A stretch of DNA of 64,000 bases from Aradus depressus (Eukaryota > Arthropoda > Insecta > Hemiptera > Aradidae), in NCBI GenBank assembly GCA_963662175.1, contig OY759216.1:34799087-34863086 (forward strand), given 5' to 3'. Positions 1 to 12,224 of this stretch are shown here, piece by piece. The notes beneath the pieces were generated by a model that saw nothing but the letters and a program-made list of their open reading frames with translations, ran no database searches and was not told where the DNA came from. The position numbers and the translations under genes were made by a program. The stretch's first letter is position 1; every line of letters begins with the position of its first letter.

Positions 1-1087
1 TGGCATAAAAACGTACATGGTGAAAGCGCCAGCTATGGATATAGAAGCAAATATCCAGTAATTGGCAAACGTACCTATGTAATCCGTAACTATTTGGTAC
101 TGCAGTATTGACCAAAAGCATGAAATAGACATAATCATGGCGGTTATACCTCCTGCTAGTCCTCTGGTTTGCGACGAAAAAAATTCAGCCTGAATTGTTT
201 GCATGAGGGGAGCAAGGCCCATATTGACCAAGAGGCAAAAACCAAGCAAAGCAATGTACGAAATCCAAGTGTACGGAGACATGTTAACATTCGTTTCCAT
301 ATCAAGATAATAGTAGATTCCTTGAATAATATTGAAGAAAGCGGCTCCCAACGAAGAAAAAACGAGAAGCGGTCGTCTTCCAAAAGAGTCAGTGAGGAAG
401 GTGGACATGCAGGTGGTGAGAACAAGGATAATTCCAAGGGCGACGGTCTGCTGTTCGGGCGTCAAGAAGCCCTGCGATCCCTCACCGAACGTCTGGGAAG
501 CGTACATCGCGATGGCAGTCATCCCGTTCATGTACTTGGTAATGCAGACAATCTGAACGATCAAGAAAACTCTACGATCATTTTCCGTTGCAAACAGCGA
601 ACGAAGAATTCCTTTTGAGGACAACTCCCCTTCCGCCTTGATTCCTTCAGCTATGTTTTTGTATTCGTCCTCAACGTTTGTGTCTCCGCGAAGCCAGCCC
701 AGAGCATCTTTAGCCTCTTCGTTACGGTTCTGCATCACGAGGTAGTAAGGTGATTCGGGCATGTAGTAGAATGACGCCATAAACAGTACGGGCAAAATGA
801 GAGACAGGTAACAGTACATATTGTACTCAGTGAAGGGTCCAGTAGAGTACGCGTAGAGAGTTCCGGCGTACCAAAAGATCTGAAACAGACTGCTGAGTCC
901 TCCACGAGCTTTCGCTTCGGCGATCTCGGCTATGTAAATGGGTCCTACAGCATAGGCAACAGCCACAGCACAACCATGGATGATGCGGACTGCCGTCAGC
1001 ATGGGATAGTTGCGAGTGAAGATGGTCAGAATAAAGCCTAACGCCACGGCTGGTCCAGACCAGAGCAGTATTGTCCTCCTGCCCCAT
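1..1087 (-). CDS. Tret1-like sugar transporter A, exon 3 (runs off left edge)
   Basis: This is the large third coding exon of a major facilitator sugar transporter, read from 1087 down and still open at position 1. The acceptor (ttgaacag) precedes a split Arg codon and then WGRRTILLWSG. It encodes TM helices from about TM3 on, a sugar-transporter signature (RIIHG ... PIYIAEIAEAKARGG), PESPYYL at the cytoplasmic loop, and the repeat motif DSFGRRPLL. The reading frame has no stop. Family members carry trehalose or other sugars across the plasma membrane by facilitated diffusion; the substrate of this paralog cannot be read from sequence. It pairs in phase with exons at 5685-5862 and 9658-9700. 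The C-terminus and stop lie outside the window. Similarity to gene B at 17681 is high along its whole length. Confidence 0.93.
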
Positions 1088-1805
1088 CTGTTCAACAGAA
1101 CAATCATTATAGCGACAATATGAGGAAAAACAGAATATTGAAAACATTTATAAGTATATATGTTTATACTATAAATATTATGATAGTGTTTATATACTTT
1201 ATTGAACTATTGGGTCTAATAATGATGGTGATAAGTACTGAAAATCTGGATTCGGATATGATAGGGAGTTGCTCCATCAAAGCCTCTTTTCGGTTAAAAA
1301 CACCAAACATTGACATACAGCGGCTTCCTCTAAGGTCAATTACCAGACATTCATTTCAACGCATTGGCTGCCGGGGACATCAGCGTTTCCAATATAGAAT
1401 TGGTAACGACTAGAATGTTATGACGGGAACTGTCACGCTTCACTTGTAGCGTACAGTCTCGCTGAGGAGGAGAGGTTCAGGATTGATAAGTAGGAGACAG
1501 TAGCTAGCAGGTTGGACAACCAGCCAGCCTAGCACCAAGTATAGGGAATGTCGTCTGAATGGATAGCAAGCCTCCTCGTTTCCTTCAGTAAACTATCACC
1601 TATTTTTAAAAAAACAATACTATTTTTATTTCTTTTGATACTATTAGCGCACAAACTAGCTGTATTAAAAAAAAACAGTAGTTTTAATTGTAACTTCCAA
1701 AGAACACTTCTTTTCATAATCAACAATATTGTCCCCTTCCTAAAAAGACCTTTCATTTAATGTAACTTATTAATTTAAAACTATTAATAATAATAAGTTA
1801 GTTAT

Positions 1806-2046
1806 TATGATTCATACCCGGGCTTTAACTGCGTGGTCATATTGCCATTATCGCCGACTACCAGAGCGCTCTTTCGTCACTCTGGTGGACATGAGCCCGA
1901 CTCTACTATGGGAGTTCTAAATTTTTATTCACCTAGGATCTTTAACGAGTACCTGACATCATACATGCTCGGGACCATCGCTTAACGTCCCATCCGAATG
2001 ACGGCGTGCATAAGTTTATTTTACTTCCCAGATAAGTAAATAAAAT
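1806..2046 (-). mobile_element. tRNA-derived SINE, head-truncated
   Basis: It matches the body and 3' part of the ~330 bp SINE seen complete at 3120-3447: tail end near gactcat/cccgggct, then the segment with cgctctttcgtcactctggt, then the ttaacgtcccatccga block. The tRNA-like head with A and B boxes is missing. It lies inside intron 2 of transporter A. Confidence 0.85.
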
Positions 2047-3119
2047 AACAATAAATAATATTATCAAATTGGCTGGTCTTAAATTAAATTTTGATTTCTA
2101 CAGTAGTTTCCGAAAAGGGTCTAAATAAAAAAATTATTAACCTTATGACGTGCAATTTTGAAGAAAATACACGTATATAAAAAAAAATTCAATTTGTAAT
2201 AACTTCATATTTCATCTAAAATATAATTCTGAGATGCCAGAAATTTTGTAAATTTGCATAATTTTCTATTATCCAATCCAAAGATATTTTCATTTGAAAA
2301 ATGAATATTATATAATTAGGAACAAAATATTGGGTTTATTACACTTAACCTACATTATAAAGATAAAAAATAGGTTTGAAAAATGAAAAAATCAATTATA
2401 AACTAAAACTATACTACTTATTCCAAAAGTGACGTAAGTATTTTCTTTGTGGCCACTCTTCTTTGGGCATGTATAATTAAAAAGATAAAAGAAACAGTAC
2501 CTTCTTTCTGTAGCTTACAATTGTCTTTCTATCATCTAATCATGCCATTCCTAATTATTCACAACATTTGATGTTTACTTCATCAAAAAATTTCAAATCA
2601 TATTTATATTTACACTTACTTTTTTTTTTCCTTTTCTTTAAGGCATTTCGACCTCGAGGGTCATGGATGCAGGTCTGCGATGGAGGATCCGAGGGAGCTA
2701 ATTTGGATATAATAAAAGTGGAGATTGCTGTATACGGAATAGAAAAGCTACCTGATGAAGAGAATTTTGATTTATAATTTAGATAAGAGGTTTGTGAAGT
2801 GCAAAAAATGAAATAGTTGGGTAATTCGGGAGCTATTATTGCATAGAATTTCGGAAATATCGACCGCAAGGTTGAAATGCAGTAATGATGTGTCTGACAG
2901 ACAGTCCCATCCCGCAGGACTGACAAAGAGCAAGGGGTTCCTGAACCATCAGATATCCATGGGTCAGCCTTGGTTCAAGTTCGGTGTCTTTATTAATTAT
3001 CCTTCTTTCCTTTTTTCTCTTATTGAAGTCTTCCAAACTCGAGCAGCTTTTGATGATCCTTAGCTTATTATCGGTCATACCGAGCCACCGAATCTGCCGT
3101 TTGATCCTTTCTCACTTTC

Positions 3120-3447
3120 TGACTCATGCCCGGGCTTTAACTACGAGGTCATATCGCCTACTACCAGAGCGCTTTTTCGTCACTCTGGTGGACATGAGCC
3201 CGACTCAACTGTGGGAGTCCTAAATTTTGCCTACCCTAAATTTTTATTCACCTAGGGTAGGGGTCTTTAACGAGTACCTGACATCGTACAGGCTCGGGAC
3301 CATCGCTTAACGTCCCATCCGAAGGACGGCGTGCTTAAGTTTATTTTACCTCCCAGATAAAATAAACTAAGGGCCTCGGTTGGGTTACGAACCCACGACC
3401 TTGAGCTCAGAAGTCAAGCACGCTTACCACTGAGCTACCGGCGCCCT
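3120..3447 (-). mobile_element. tRNA-derived SINE, full length
   Basis: This is a complete copy in minus orientation. On the minus strand it starts ggcgccggtagctcagtgg (A-box-like), followed by a B-box-like gggttcg...acccg. After the ~75 nt tRNA-like head come a conserved body (gtccttcggatgggacgtta) and an end near gcccgggcatgagtca. It closely resembles copies at 23680, 38051 and 42223, which suggests recent activity of the family. No clear target-site duplication was seen here. Confidence 0.9.
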
Positions 3448-5684
3448 CGAGTAGTTGTAGTAGTGTAATGTAAACTTAAGATCACCATGGCAACTAGCAA
3501 AGAAACGAAGTTAATAGAAGAGAACTCATTTAGAGAAACAAAATTATTTAAAGATTAAATTTAAGGACCAATAAGAATAGTAATTTCCACATTTGAAAAA
3601 TAAAAAGTACAGAAAACAAGTTTTGAAAGTTTAAACTATCATAGAAGTAATTCAGTACAACCTAAAAAGGCTTATCAGTGGACAAGTTTCAACACTGATT
3701 AAAACTCAAATCAGTAAAACATTGTGAAGAGGATGCAAAAAGAAGATAGGAAATTTAATAAGCTTCAAAATAAATATGAAAGAAACATAAAAAAATATCA
3801 GTTTAATAACAAATTTTACTAAGGAATGGAGGTCAACAAATTGGAGTCTTTTTAAACACGAAAGATTGTTGGAAGTTAAAAGGTAAAAGGAACAGCGATG
3901 AATAATATGGAATCAATAAAACAAGATAATTATTGAAGAAAAAGGGAATAATCAAGAAGAAGAAGAAGTTAGGTACATAAAAAGTGTTGAAAATTTTTAA
4001 GAGAGAACAAGTAATTATTTAAAGAATTTTGAGAAAGAAAAATGAAAAAAATTTCGAGAAAAAAATGAAAATATAGCAGAAACAAAGAAAATTGGAGTGG
4101 AGGTAATGACGTAATTCCAAAAGGAGCAAAACAGTTGGACGTCTAATCGATTCTAGCTTCAATATGACCGTATATTTTAAATTCAAATTAATGAAATAAG
4201 TGTTTTATAAGGAAACAAAGGATATGGAAAATTATAATACAATTTAAAAAGACAAATGAAAACAAAAAGAAGAAAGAAAAAAAAACAGAAAAAATTAGGG
4301 GAGATGCTGGATTCAGTCGGGCTCTGGCATTGCACCGGTTCACACGGCCAAATGTGTTCTGATATTTTATTTTTTTTAACAGTCAAGTGAAAAGTATGGT
4401 GAAAATTTTGAAAGTCTAGTTAGCAATATGAAGTGATAGTGCTGGAATGATAAAGTAATGAGGAGTGCAATTTATAATGTTTTTCGGTAACTTACGACTA
4501 TATAAGATTGAATTTTTAAAAATTTTTTTTTTAATAAATTAGTTTTGTTTATAAAATTTTGCAAAATGTTTTAATTTTTTTTTTACTTCCCTTAATCTCT
4601 CTCAACTAATTTAAGATTTCAAAACTTGAGAGCTCTAAGGATCAACGCCTTTGAGAAAGTACCAATTCGGGACATTTTTTATTAAATAATTTTATTATAA
4701 ATCGGTATCCAGAGTTATTTATAACAATTTCTTGGAACTTATCTCAGATAATGCTTATTAAATTTTTTTTATCATTAATTATTAATTTTTTTAGATTATT
4801 AGATTCAGTAAATTCATTTAGTACATTTAAATTCAATTTAATAATTGTTGTTATTTATATTTATTTATTAGAGTAATTTTATTTAACATCAATCATTTAA
4901 TTTTATTACAAGTTGGCAAATCCCTTGGATGGATAAATAAATTCATTTTTTTATTTTTTATTAACTATCATAAACACTTTATAATTTAAGTAGATTTCTA
5001 TTATGTAGCCATTTATACACATACATCACAGTTAATTCATAAACTATGTGCTTTTTCCTGAGATTGAGAATTCCAGTTGGTGCGTTAGTTCCGATACCGA
5101 ATTCCGAAACGAACTACCGCTTTTATCGGTGTCACACTTTTTGTATGAAAATGTCAGCTTGAAAATCGATGTTGTACCGGGATGAAAGTCCGACGTACCA
5201 CTCCCGACTCTCGGAATCGCATCTTATTCATACTCGTCCCACTATTTCTCATTTCGTCGGGTGGTGTTCTTTATACCCATTAGCCGAGTCGTACCGACAA
5301 TAAATAAATAACAAATATATTGTATTATCTACATAGGAAAAAACAAACATTTTAAGGTATGTTGCTTTGGCTGGCTGGGAGCGAGTCGGGATCTAGGCGG
5401 GACTCCGACTGGGTGTAGTATGGTGGGCGCCGGGGACAACCACCAGTCAGACTGCTTTCTTCTTTCTCTGCCAGGAGGCGACAAATCGATAGTTGAAACA
5501 AAGTTCGAACCACCACCAACTGAGAAGTCAACGCGTCATTTTTTATTTTTTATGAAAAAGAAAAAAAAAAAAAAAGTGCGTTTTATACATCAGAGCAACA
5601 TTTCTGCCCCATACTTACGGTGAATTCTAGATGAAAATCTTTCGGATTTGAGATAAGATATCTACCCTAAAGGTGTTAATTTAC

Positions 5685-5862
5685 CTGTCAGCCATGAGTC
5701 CAGCAGGTATGACCATTGCCAGTTCGCCTATCTCTATACTGGCAGCCAACCAAGAGGCCTGAGTCCGAGTGATCGGCAGCGGCGAGTCAAACTCGACCAG
5801 TCGAGTCATCAGCGGAGCCACCCAGTTGAAGGCGCAGGCTGTCGCCGCTGTGAGCAGAGAAC
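5685..5862 (-). CDS. Tret1-like sugar transporter A, exon 2
   Basis: This 178-nt internal exon lies between ttcgctag (acceptor) and gacag|gtaaat (donor). It encodes SLLTAATACAFNWVAPLM (TM1) and a loop rich in Ser/Pro. TM2 then contains ASWLAASIEIGELAMVIPAG and ends in MAD plus a split Arg codon, giving the major facilitator motif A (DRWGRR) across the junction with exon 3. Exons of exactly this length and phase occur in genes B (21409) and C (49925), which strongly supports the model. It joins upstream to exon 1 at 9658-9700 through a split Cys codon (T|GT). Confidence 0.92.
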
Positions 5863-6261
5863 CTAGCGAACAGAGAAGTTCTTAAATTCAACTGGATAAT
5901 GGGCCACCCGTCAGGAGACTGGTCCATGTGATAAACAGCAGCTTCAGACTCCGCCATCAGCAAAACACTCAGTTGAAGTCGCTGAATTATATTGCAACGA
6001 ACTGCATCATTTGTGTTTGTCAGCAGTCGTTTCATGTATTATTCGTTGGCCGAATGACCCGGGCCATGTTCCATTTTGTGACAGTATTCGAACATACTAG
6101 ACTAATCTATTTAGATAAAAAATATTTTGCGAATTTCGGCAGAACCAGCAGTTGAAATCGAGACCTGTCGCCGCCAGGAGCCTAAATTATTTGGATAAAT
6201 AAGGCTTCCAGTCAGGTGGCATGTCCGTGTCTTAGCCGCAGGCTGTCGCCATCACCAGCAT

Positions 6262-7752
6262 ATCTTTTTTTACTTACCCAACAATACAAAGTATAGGGGA
6301 AGGTATGTAATCTGTCAGATATTCGATACGGAGTTTTCAACAGAATATCATATTTTCCGACCTCCTAATTCCAAAATGAGAAGAAAAAAAATGTATGTGT
6401 ATGTGTCTGTGAACACGATAATTCCCCATAGAATGAAAGTCGTCACTCTGTCTCTTCGCCGCCAGAGATGATATAAGCAATTGGTGCTGCTCTAACAAGC
6501 TCGCCCTTTCACCTAGTAAAACCTCGGCTTTACTGATAAGAGGGAGGCCCGATCCACGACACCCTCTGGCTTTAATAATCCACGTGCGGCACGTTGATAG
6601 CCCGGCTCTGATAACATACCTAGAGGTGTGAATTGCGCCGGAGCTGAAAGTGACGCCGCAAGTTGTAGCCATTAAAGAAAGGACAACCGCCACATTCAAA
6701 GCCATGAGCCGCCTTGCCCGCGCGACTACAATGGAGTATACGGCTGCGCTGCAAGTACTGGCCAGAGCTCCACCCATAGACTTGGTCTTGAATGGTGCTG
6801 TTGCCTCGTACTACTGTAGACACAATATGCCTTTAGGAGCAGATATTGATGAGCCCTTACGCCTAGCCCTGGAGCAGGAGGTGAGCCGACAGTCCAGACC
6901 AGAGCGTTACAAGGACATTGTCTAGGAATGGATAGAGGAAAAATAGCAACAACGTTGGTCACGAAGTTCGGATGGCCGAACAACTTATGCATACTTTCCG
7001 GATGTCCGGATACACCTCGACTCGATGTGGGTACAGCCGGTCAGGTCAACTGGATGTCCCAGATATTATCAGGTCACGGAGACTTTAACTCCAAACTCTT
7101 CTTCTTTAGGAGGAAGAACAACCCAAACTGTTCATGTGGAGGCATCGAGACTGCAGAACACGTAGTCCTCGATTGCCTGCTATATGACCAGGCCAGGGTA
7201 CAGTTGATTCGTGGGACCGGATCGTACCTGGGACTGGATCTGCGGCAGCTGGTGACGGAGATCATCAACCCAATGTTTGTTGTCGGCGACCCAACAGCCG
7301 GTTTGTCAGCTCCTGGCGGGAGCAGAAAAAAGCGTTGGGACGCGCTGGGGCGACCACCCATCGCCACACGTTGGTCGCCTTCGGCCAGCCAAAACCTCAC
7401 GGTAATGTTGCACAAACGCAAGGTGCACCCGACATGTAAAGAGGATAATTAATAATAAAAGAATGAAAGTACTAAAACGAAATAGGAGAACCTTCCAAGG
7501 ACGACACCTTTTGATTTTCAGCCAAATCAGATGGTTATTAGAGAGGAGTAAACATACAACTCTAATAACTACCGATGTAATGAATATATCGACACAAAAT
7601 TTAGTATGTATAAGGATCCAGAAGCCACAATGTAAGTCAATTATTAATTTTTAGCCTAAACGGTCGATTGGCTTTGGACGGAATGTGAAAATATAATTGA
7701 TTAATTTGTGCTGGGAAGTACATAGCCGGTGATTTACTGACGATTTTCTTTT
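6262..7752 (-). mobile_element. R500 repeat copy, interrupted by R1-like insertion
   Basis: The two halves (6262-6440 and about 7460-7752) match the R500 family seen uninterrupted at 12225-12895. The left part carries the gggga-agttatgtaatc-like end and the gaacacgataattcc block. The right part carries the gattttcagccaaatc block, the atcgacacaaaatttagtat block and the gggaagtacat...ccggtga end. The two halves rejoin around a duplicated agaatgaaagt (6430-6440 and 7460-7470), the target-site duplication of the inserted retroelement. Confidence 0.8.
6441..7459 (+). mobile_element. R1-clade-like non-LTR retrotransposon, 5'-truncated and frameshifted
   Basis: Broken coding frames on the plus strand resemble the C-terminal half of an R1/Jockey-type ORF2. 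NKLALSPSKTSALLIRGR is like the end of the reverse transcriptase. TTMEYTAALQVLARAPPIDL follows (about 6727-6785), then DIDEPLRLALEQEVSRQSRP. Last is a Cys/His-rich tail, CSCGGIETAEHVVLDC (about 7128-7175). Frameshifts and stops separate these pieces, so it is dead. It ends in an A/T-rich tail (aataataaaa) and is flanked by the 11-bp duplication agaatgaaagt. A related fragment lies inverted at 50660-50760. Assignment to R1 rather than a neighbouring clade is tentative. Confidence 0.8.
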
Positions 7753-8149
7753 TATTGTAAAGTTAAATTTCATAAATATATTTTTTTTTAAACCCCGACG
7801 AAAATATATTTTTTTCATTATAAATTTAAAAATATTTTTGCAATCCAGTTCATCTGAATCAATATCAACAGGTGTTGAACAAATAGACTGTCATCCTTAT
7901 TTTGAATTAGATTGAATGAATTAACCAAATTTAGAATTTTCGGCATTAACGGACTCGTAAACTTGCGAGCAATATTCATATCCCACAAAGAATGTTTTTG
8001 TTGTGGCAGGATAAAAATTAAAAAGAACAGCAACAGCAATATTTTATAAACATTTTTTCTTTCTAATACTGTTTTCTTCGTCAATCAAAAGTTAACGCTA
8101 AAATCACTACTCCGAGAAGAGCAGACCTATAAGTCTCAAAAACCAATCT

Positions 8150-9067
8150 TCCATGGATCAATCTCAATATTTGACTTACAGTGTCTTCTGAATCTTCACC
8201 TAAAGTTTGTATCGATATATTCAATAGATCTGCATTTATTATGAGTCGATTGGTATTTGAGTCGAACCCCCTTCTCTGGTCTCTCTCTTCCCTTCGACCA
8301 ATTTCGCGGAAAATTAGGTGCCATCCTTACGATGTAAATTTAAATATAAAGTTTCATGTGTGGAACTCAGTGGTAATCTTGCTTGCTTACTGAACTGAGG
8401 ATCGCGGGTTGGAAATCCGAGGCCCTTAGATTATTTTATCTGGGAGGTAAAATAAACTTAAGCACGCCGTCTTTCGGGTGGAACAGAAGCCGATGGTCTT
8501 GAGCCTGTACGATGTCAGGTACTCATTAAAAACCGATACCATAGTTGAATAAAAATTTAGGGTAGGCAATAGTAGAGTCCGCCTCATGTCTACCAATGAC
8601 GAAAGAGCGCTCTGGTAGTAGCCGATATGATCTTGTTGTTAAACCCCGGGCATGCGTCATAATAACTAACTAATGTTTCATGACGCAACATTTCTTATTT
8701 CGGTAGTTGAGATTTTTGAGTTGAGGTTCCCTCGTTCCCTTTGACCGATATGCAATTGCGTGTCATACATTCATTACAACGGCAGATATTAGAAGTTTTG
8801 TATTAAGCTTCCCCCCGACCCCCCCCCCCCCCCCTCGCTTTCCTTTGGCCGATTTGCTAGAAAATCTATAGGTGTCATCCTTAGAAGATTCCGGATACCC
8901 ATATCAAATTTCGTAACGATACATTCATTCTATCGGAGGTTATCGTGTTCACTGAAATGTTTTTTTGTCATTGGAATCATGAGGTTGAAAAATATGAAAT
9001 TCTGTTGAAAACACCTCATCGAATTTCTGACTTATTACATAACTTTGTCTATACTTCGTCCATGGCA
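8150..9067 (+). mobile_element. R500 repeat copy, interrupted by a SINE
   Basis: R500 sequence runs from about 8150 to 8358 and resumes at 8675-9067. It includes the ttcggccgattt-like blocks, the block ending atacattcattctatcgg, and the end acttattacataacttt. The SINE at 8359-8674 sits between duplicated gtttcatg sites. A poly-C run (about 8811-8834) lies inside the second half. Confidence 0.8.
8359..8674 (+). mobile_element. tRNA-derived SINE, full length but diverged
   Basis: The tRNA-like head (ggaactcagtggtaat ... cgcgggttggaaatcc) is decayed in the B box. The body and the end cccgggcatgcgtcataa are present, followed by a taactaactaa tail. It is flanked by the 8-bp repeat gtttcatg (8351-8358 and 8675-8682), which is probably its target-site duplication in R500. 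Confidence 0.85.
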
Positions 9068-9657
9068 AATTCTAACTACGAAGGTCGTCGAGTCAGCCAA
9101 ACGACCTTATAGTGGTTAGTTGTTGAGTGGTTAGTACCACTATCCTAGAAGGGCTTTAGTGGTTATAGTGACTAAGGGCCAATCGATTCACAAAGTGCCG
9201 ATCAGGGGAGAGGGAATTAGCGGCCATATTAAAATATATTATATATTTTCAATAATTATTTGAACAGACAGACCTTTAGATATCTTGAGAATGACCGATT
9301 AGCGTTAAACCATTGAGATAGGATGTTTGTCCTTTACGCCGACGCAAATATAATCCACGTATAAAGCCCTAATCTTACATCATATTTTAAATTATCTATA
9401 TTTTCCGTTATACTTGACCGATTTGTGGGAAACAAACTTCGTCGTCATCGTCTGGTTGAACAGTTTCCTCTGGTATAAAAAAAAATGCCCAAAACTAATC
9501 CACAAAACTCTTGGCAAGTGAAAGATATAATTATTAATTAGGAGAAACCAATGGTACTTTTTTTTACTGTATTTTTAGAATTACATTTAATCTATACATC
9601 CTCAATATATATATACACTCAGATATATATACAATGTATAATATAGATAGAACTTAC

Positions 9658-9700
9658 ATGCAATGGAGGCTATGGTCTGTCGGATTTGTGCTGTCCTCAT
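9658..9700 (-). CDS. Tret1-like sugar transporter A, exon 1 (start codon)
   Basis: This short 43-nt first coding exon reads MRTAQIRQTIASIA plus one base and ends at a strong donor (t|gtaagt). The split codon T|GT gives Cys and joins in frame to SLLTAATACAF of exon 2. Gene B has an exon of identical length and phase (30234-30276), and both carry Arg-Gln before an Ala-Ser-Ile stretch. That parallel is the main evidence, since 14 codons alone would not suffice. The N-terminus would be cytoplasmic, just ahead of TM1. Confidence 0.85.
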
Positions 9701-9816
9701 GATGTGGCCGGCTCGGGGAACGGAATGAGAAGTAACACACCTTTCTGACAGTATCCTTCTCAGAGAGGGAGACCACGACACATATTTGCACAGCCTGTAG
9801 TGTAGCCATTTTCTGA

Positions 9817-9823
9817 TTTTATA
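9817..9823 (-). promoter_or_regulatory. Possible TATA box of transporter A
   Basis: The minus strand reads gctataaaatc about 120 nt upstream of the gene A start codon. A transcription start some 30 nt downstream would leave an untranslated leader of about 90 nt with no upstream ATG before position 9700. Position and sequence fit a TATA promoter, but there is no independent support. Confidence 0.4.
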
Positions 9824-10130
9824 GCGCAAGGTAGATGCAGAATCAGAAATATTTATATTATTTCTGGTAAAAATTAAAAACTAAATATATTATTTTCTGT
9901 TTGAAGTGTAAAATCGTCATAATTCAATTCTTTATTAGCCTTTGGGAAATACATCTTTTAGGCTCAGGGTTCGGCCTGATATATACATTATTCAGTTAAA
10001 AATATATATATATATATGAAAATAGTAATAATAATAAAGTACAAAGTAATAGAACCTAACCGTTAATTAACAAATGAAGAAAAAAAATAGTGAAAAAACT
10101 TCTAGTGAAATGGTATTTTATTTAAAAACT

Positions 10131-10390
10131 TCAATGTCCTCTGATTTTTAGCGCCCTTACTATGTAGAGTATGATATTATTGAGGTTTTGGTTGTTTGTA
10201 ATGTTGAAAAGGGTCTTGTGAGGTTGCGGGCTCCTCAGTGCTTCTACCAGGGACTTTTTTCTTAATTGGCTGAAGGCTGGACACTCCATGAAGAAGTGGT
10301 GGATGTCGTCTAAAATAGTCATAAAATCCTCGTATGTAGTAAAACAATGTACAGGAACAACGAATAACTTACGAGCCGACATAGAACTGG
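10131..10390 (-). mobile_element. C-terminal scrap of a non-LTR retrotransposon ORF2
   Basis: The minus-strand frame reads DDIHHFFMECPAFSQLRKKS followed by NNIILYIVRALKIRGH and a stop. The pattern (His-His-Phe-Phe-x-x-Cys-Pro-x-hydrophobic, then a short helical end) is common at the C-terminus of Jockey- and CR1-like ORF2 proteins. It sits in the spacer upstream of transporter A. Too little remains to name the family. Confidence 0.5.
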
Positions 10391-10465
10391 CGTAAATTAC
10401 TTTATTAATTTAAAAGCACAATAAAAACGTTCTATAAACTCCATTGCTAAAGACACAATGGTGGG

Positions 10466-10755
10466 GACGCCGCTAGCTCAGAGGTAGCTTGCTTGTCTTC
10501 TGAGCTCAAGATCGCGGGTTCAAAACCCATGCGAGACCCTTAGGTTTTTATCTGGGAGATGAGAAAACCTTGAGCATGCCGACCTTCAGATGGGAGGTTA
10601 AGCGATGGTCCCGAACCTGTGCGAAGATCCTCCTAACCTAGGTGAATAAACATGGGTAGACAAAATTTAGGACTCCGTTATACAGTCAGGCTCATGCCCA
10701 CCAGTGACGATTTGACCTCATAGTTAAAGCCCGGGCATGAGTCACAATAACTACT
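10466..10755 (+). mobile_element. tRNA-derived SINE, full length, diverged
   Basis: The head gacgccgctagctcagaggt carries the A-box-like part and gcgggttcaaaaccc the B-box-like part. The body with gccgaccttcagatgggagg and the end gcccgggcatgagtcacaataa follow. Part of the central segment around the cgctctttcgtc block is shortened. Confidence 0.88.
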
Positions 10756-11441
10756 ATAACAATGGCAGACATATATATATATATATATATTTAAAAAAAG
10801 AAAAGTTTTATTAGTTTATGATATATGTCTGCACAAGTCCCTGGCAGGTACCTCTGAGGAACCTATAGCTATGAGGAACATCAAGACCCTCTTGGATTTG
10901 TGGTTTTCATCGCTGTCATTGCAGAACTCCATGCCCTCCAAATAACAACTGACTTGTTTCAATCAACTTATGTAATATTTTTGAGAAAACTGGTACAATT
11001 TCCACCAGCTGTTGTTTCTTTACTTAATATTTTTATATTATATTCTTGTATAAAAGATATTAAGTAAAGACAAACTGTTAACTTCTTCCGTTTCAATAAC
11101 ACAAGTCGTCACTATTCTCTACATTTAAAAAAATGTATTTAAAAATTAATACACTTAAAATTTGTAATGAAATAGCCAAAGGACAGAGGGGCTCCTGCCA
11201 TATTTAATTCATGAATAGTTCATAACAAAACTTAGTACATTCTCAGTAGAGCGCAAAATAAACAGTTTTTAAATTAACTGTCATCGTTATTAGTATATAA
11301 TATAATTAAATTGAAAAAAACTTATTAGAAACAAGAAATAGTCCAGTGAAAAAAGTAGAAAACGCTACAATGTTATGTATTAAGTTTAATGTTAAGTTTG
11401 CTTCAATGTTCCAAAGCTAACTTCTTTTTCTAGTTAGATAT
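10756..11441. other. AT-rich spacer, no gene seen
   Basis: It starts with an (AT)n microsatellite at about 10768-10790. The remainder is AT-rich, has no ORF with a recognisable motif and matches none of the repeat families defined here. Confidence 0.6.
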
Positions 11442-11733
11442 TGTGACTCATGCCCGGGCTTTTAACGTCAAGACCTACCCTCAGAGCACTCTCTTGTGGA
11501 CATGAGCCCGACTGTACCTCGGGAGTCTGAAATTTTGCCTACAGTAAATTTGTATTCACCTAAAGGCAGGGGTCTTTAACCGAGTACATAACATTGCTTA
11601 ACAAACGTCCCATCCGAAGGACGGCATGCTGAAGACTTTCTCACTACACCTCCAGGGGCTAGGCCGGATTTCGAACCCGCGATCTTGAGAGCTCAGTAAG
11701 CAAGCACGCATACCACTGAGCTACTAGTGCCCT
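11442..11733 (-). mobile_element. tRNA-derived SINE, nearly full length
   Basis: On the minus strand it runs from gagggcactagtagctcag (A-box-like) through gcgggttcgaaatcc (B-box-like) to the end agcccgggcatgagtcaca. It is moderately diverged, with a deletion in the cgctctttcgtc region. Confidence 0.88.
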
Positions 11734-12224
11734 CTCTAGGATATTATATATTTCACCATCCATTTAGGTACGTTACTATTTTATGAAACTTAAAATATGA
11801 CATATTTTAAGAATATTTTTATGGAAAAAATCTTTCTTTATGCAATTCACAACTTGTGAGGAGTATGTTACCTGAACAAATGTAGAATTTGATCCAATTT
11901 GTATGACAGATTTAGTAATTGTTTTCTTTCTGTTTATAGAATGTATTGAATCCTGACACTATTTATCAGAGTGATAATTATCCGGAACTGATAACAGGCT
12001 AACAGCTGATAGCTACCAGATAACTAAGTATGTGATATCTGTTCCTCCTGTTGACATTTTCAGTCTCTTTATATCAAATGACAATTTAGATATCCTCAGA
12101 GATTTATTGGCAGTAATGTAAGAAGTTAATATGGATAAATTATATGCCATGATTAGAAATAAATACCTGACTATTTGGAAGGTGTTCCGGTAGATGTCTT
12201 TCAACAACAGGCATATCTGCACTA

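Larger units (their letters stand above)
1088..5684 (-). other. Intron 2 of transporter A
   Basis: This 4.6 kb GT-AG intron contains two SINE copies (about 1806-2046 and 3120-3447). The rest is AT-rich DNA in which I see no gene. The stretch 1200-1540 has moderate GC and matches nothing else I recognise here. The stretch 5040-5420 is a GC-richer unknown block. Short ORFs in it are not supported by any motif. Confidence 0.75.
5863..9657 (-). other. Intron 1 of transporter A
   Basis: This 3.8 kb intron contains a partial duplicate-like stretch of the exon 2 boundary (about 6142-6262) and an R500 repeat split by an R1-like retroelement fragment (6262-7752). It also holds a second R500 copy split by a SINE (8150-9067). 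The stretches 7760-8150 and 9068-9600 hold AT-rich sequence without a recognisable gene. A (TA)n-like run lies next to the donor at 9605-9650. Confidence 0.75.

Noticed and set aside
169..618. Plus-strand 149-codon frame
   Set aside because: Antisense to exon 3 of transporter A, whose minus-strand frame is clearly the coding one.
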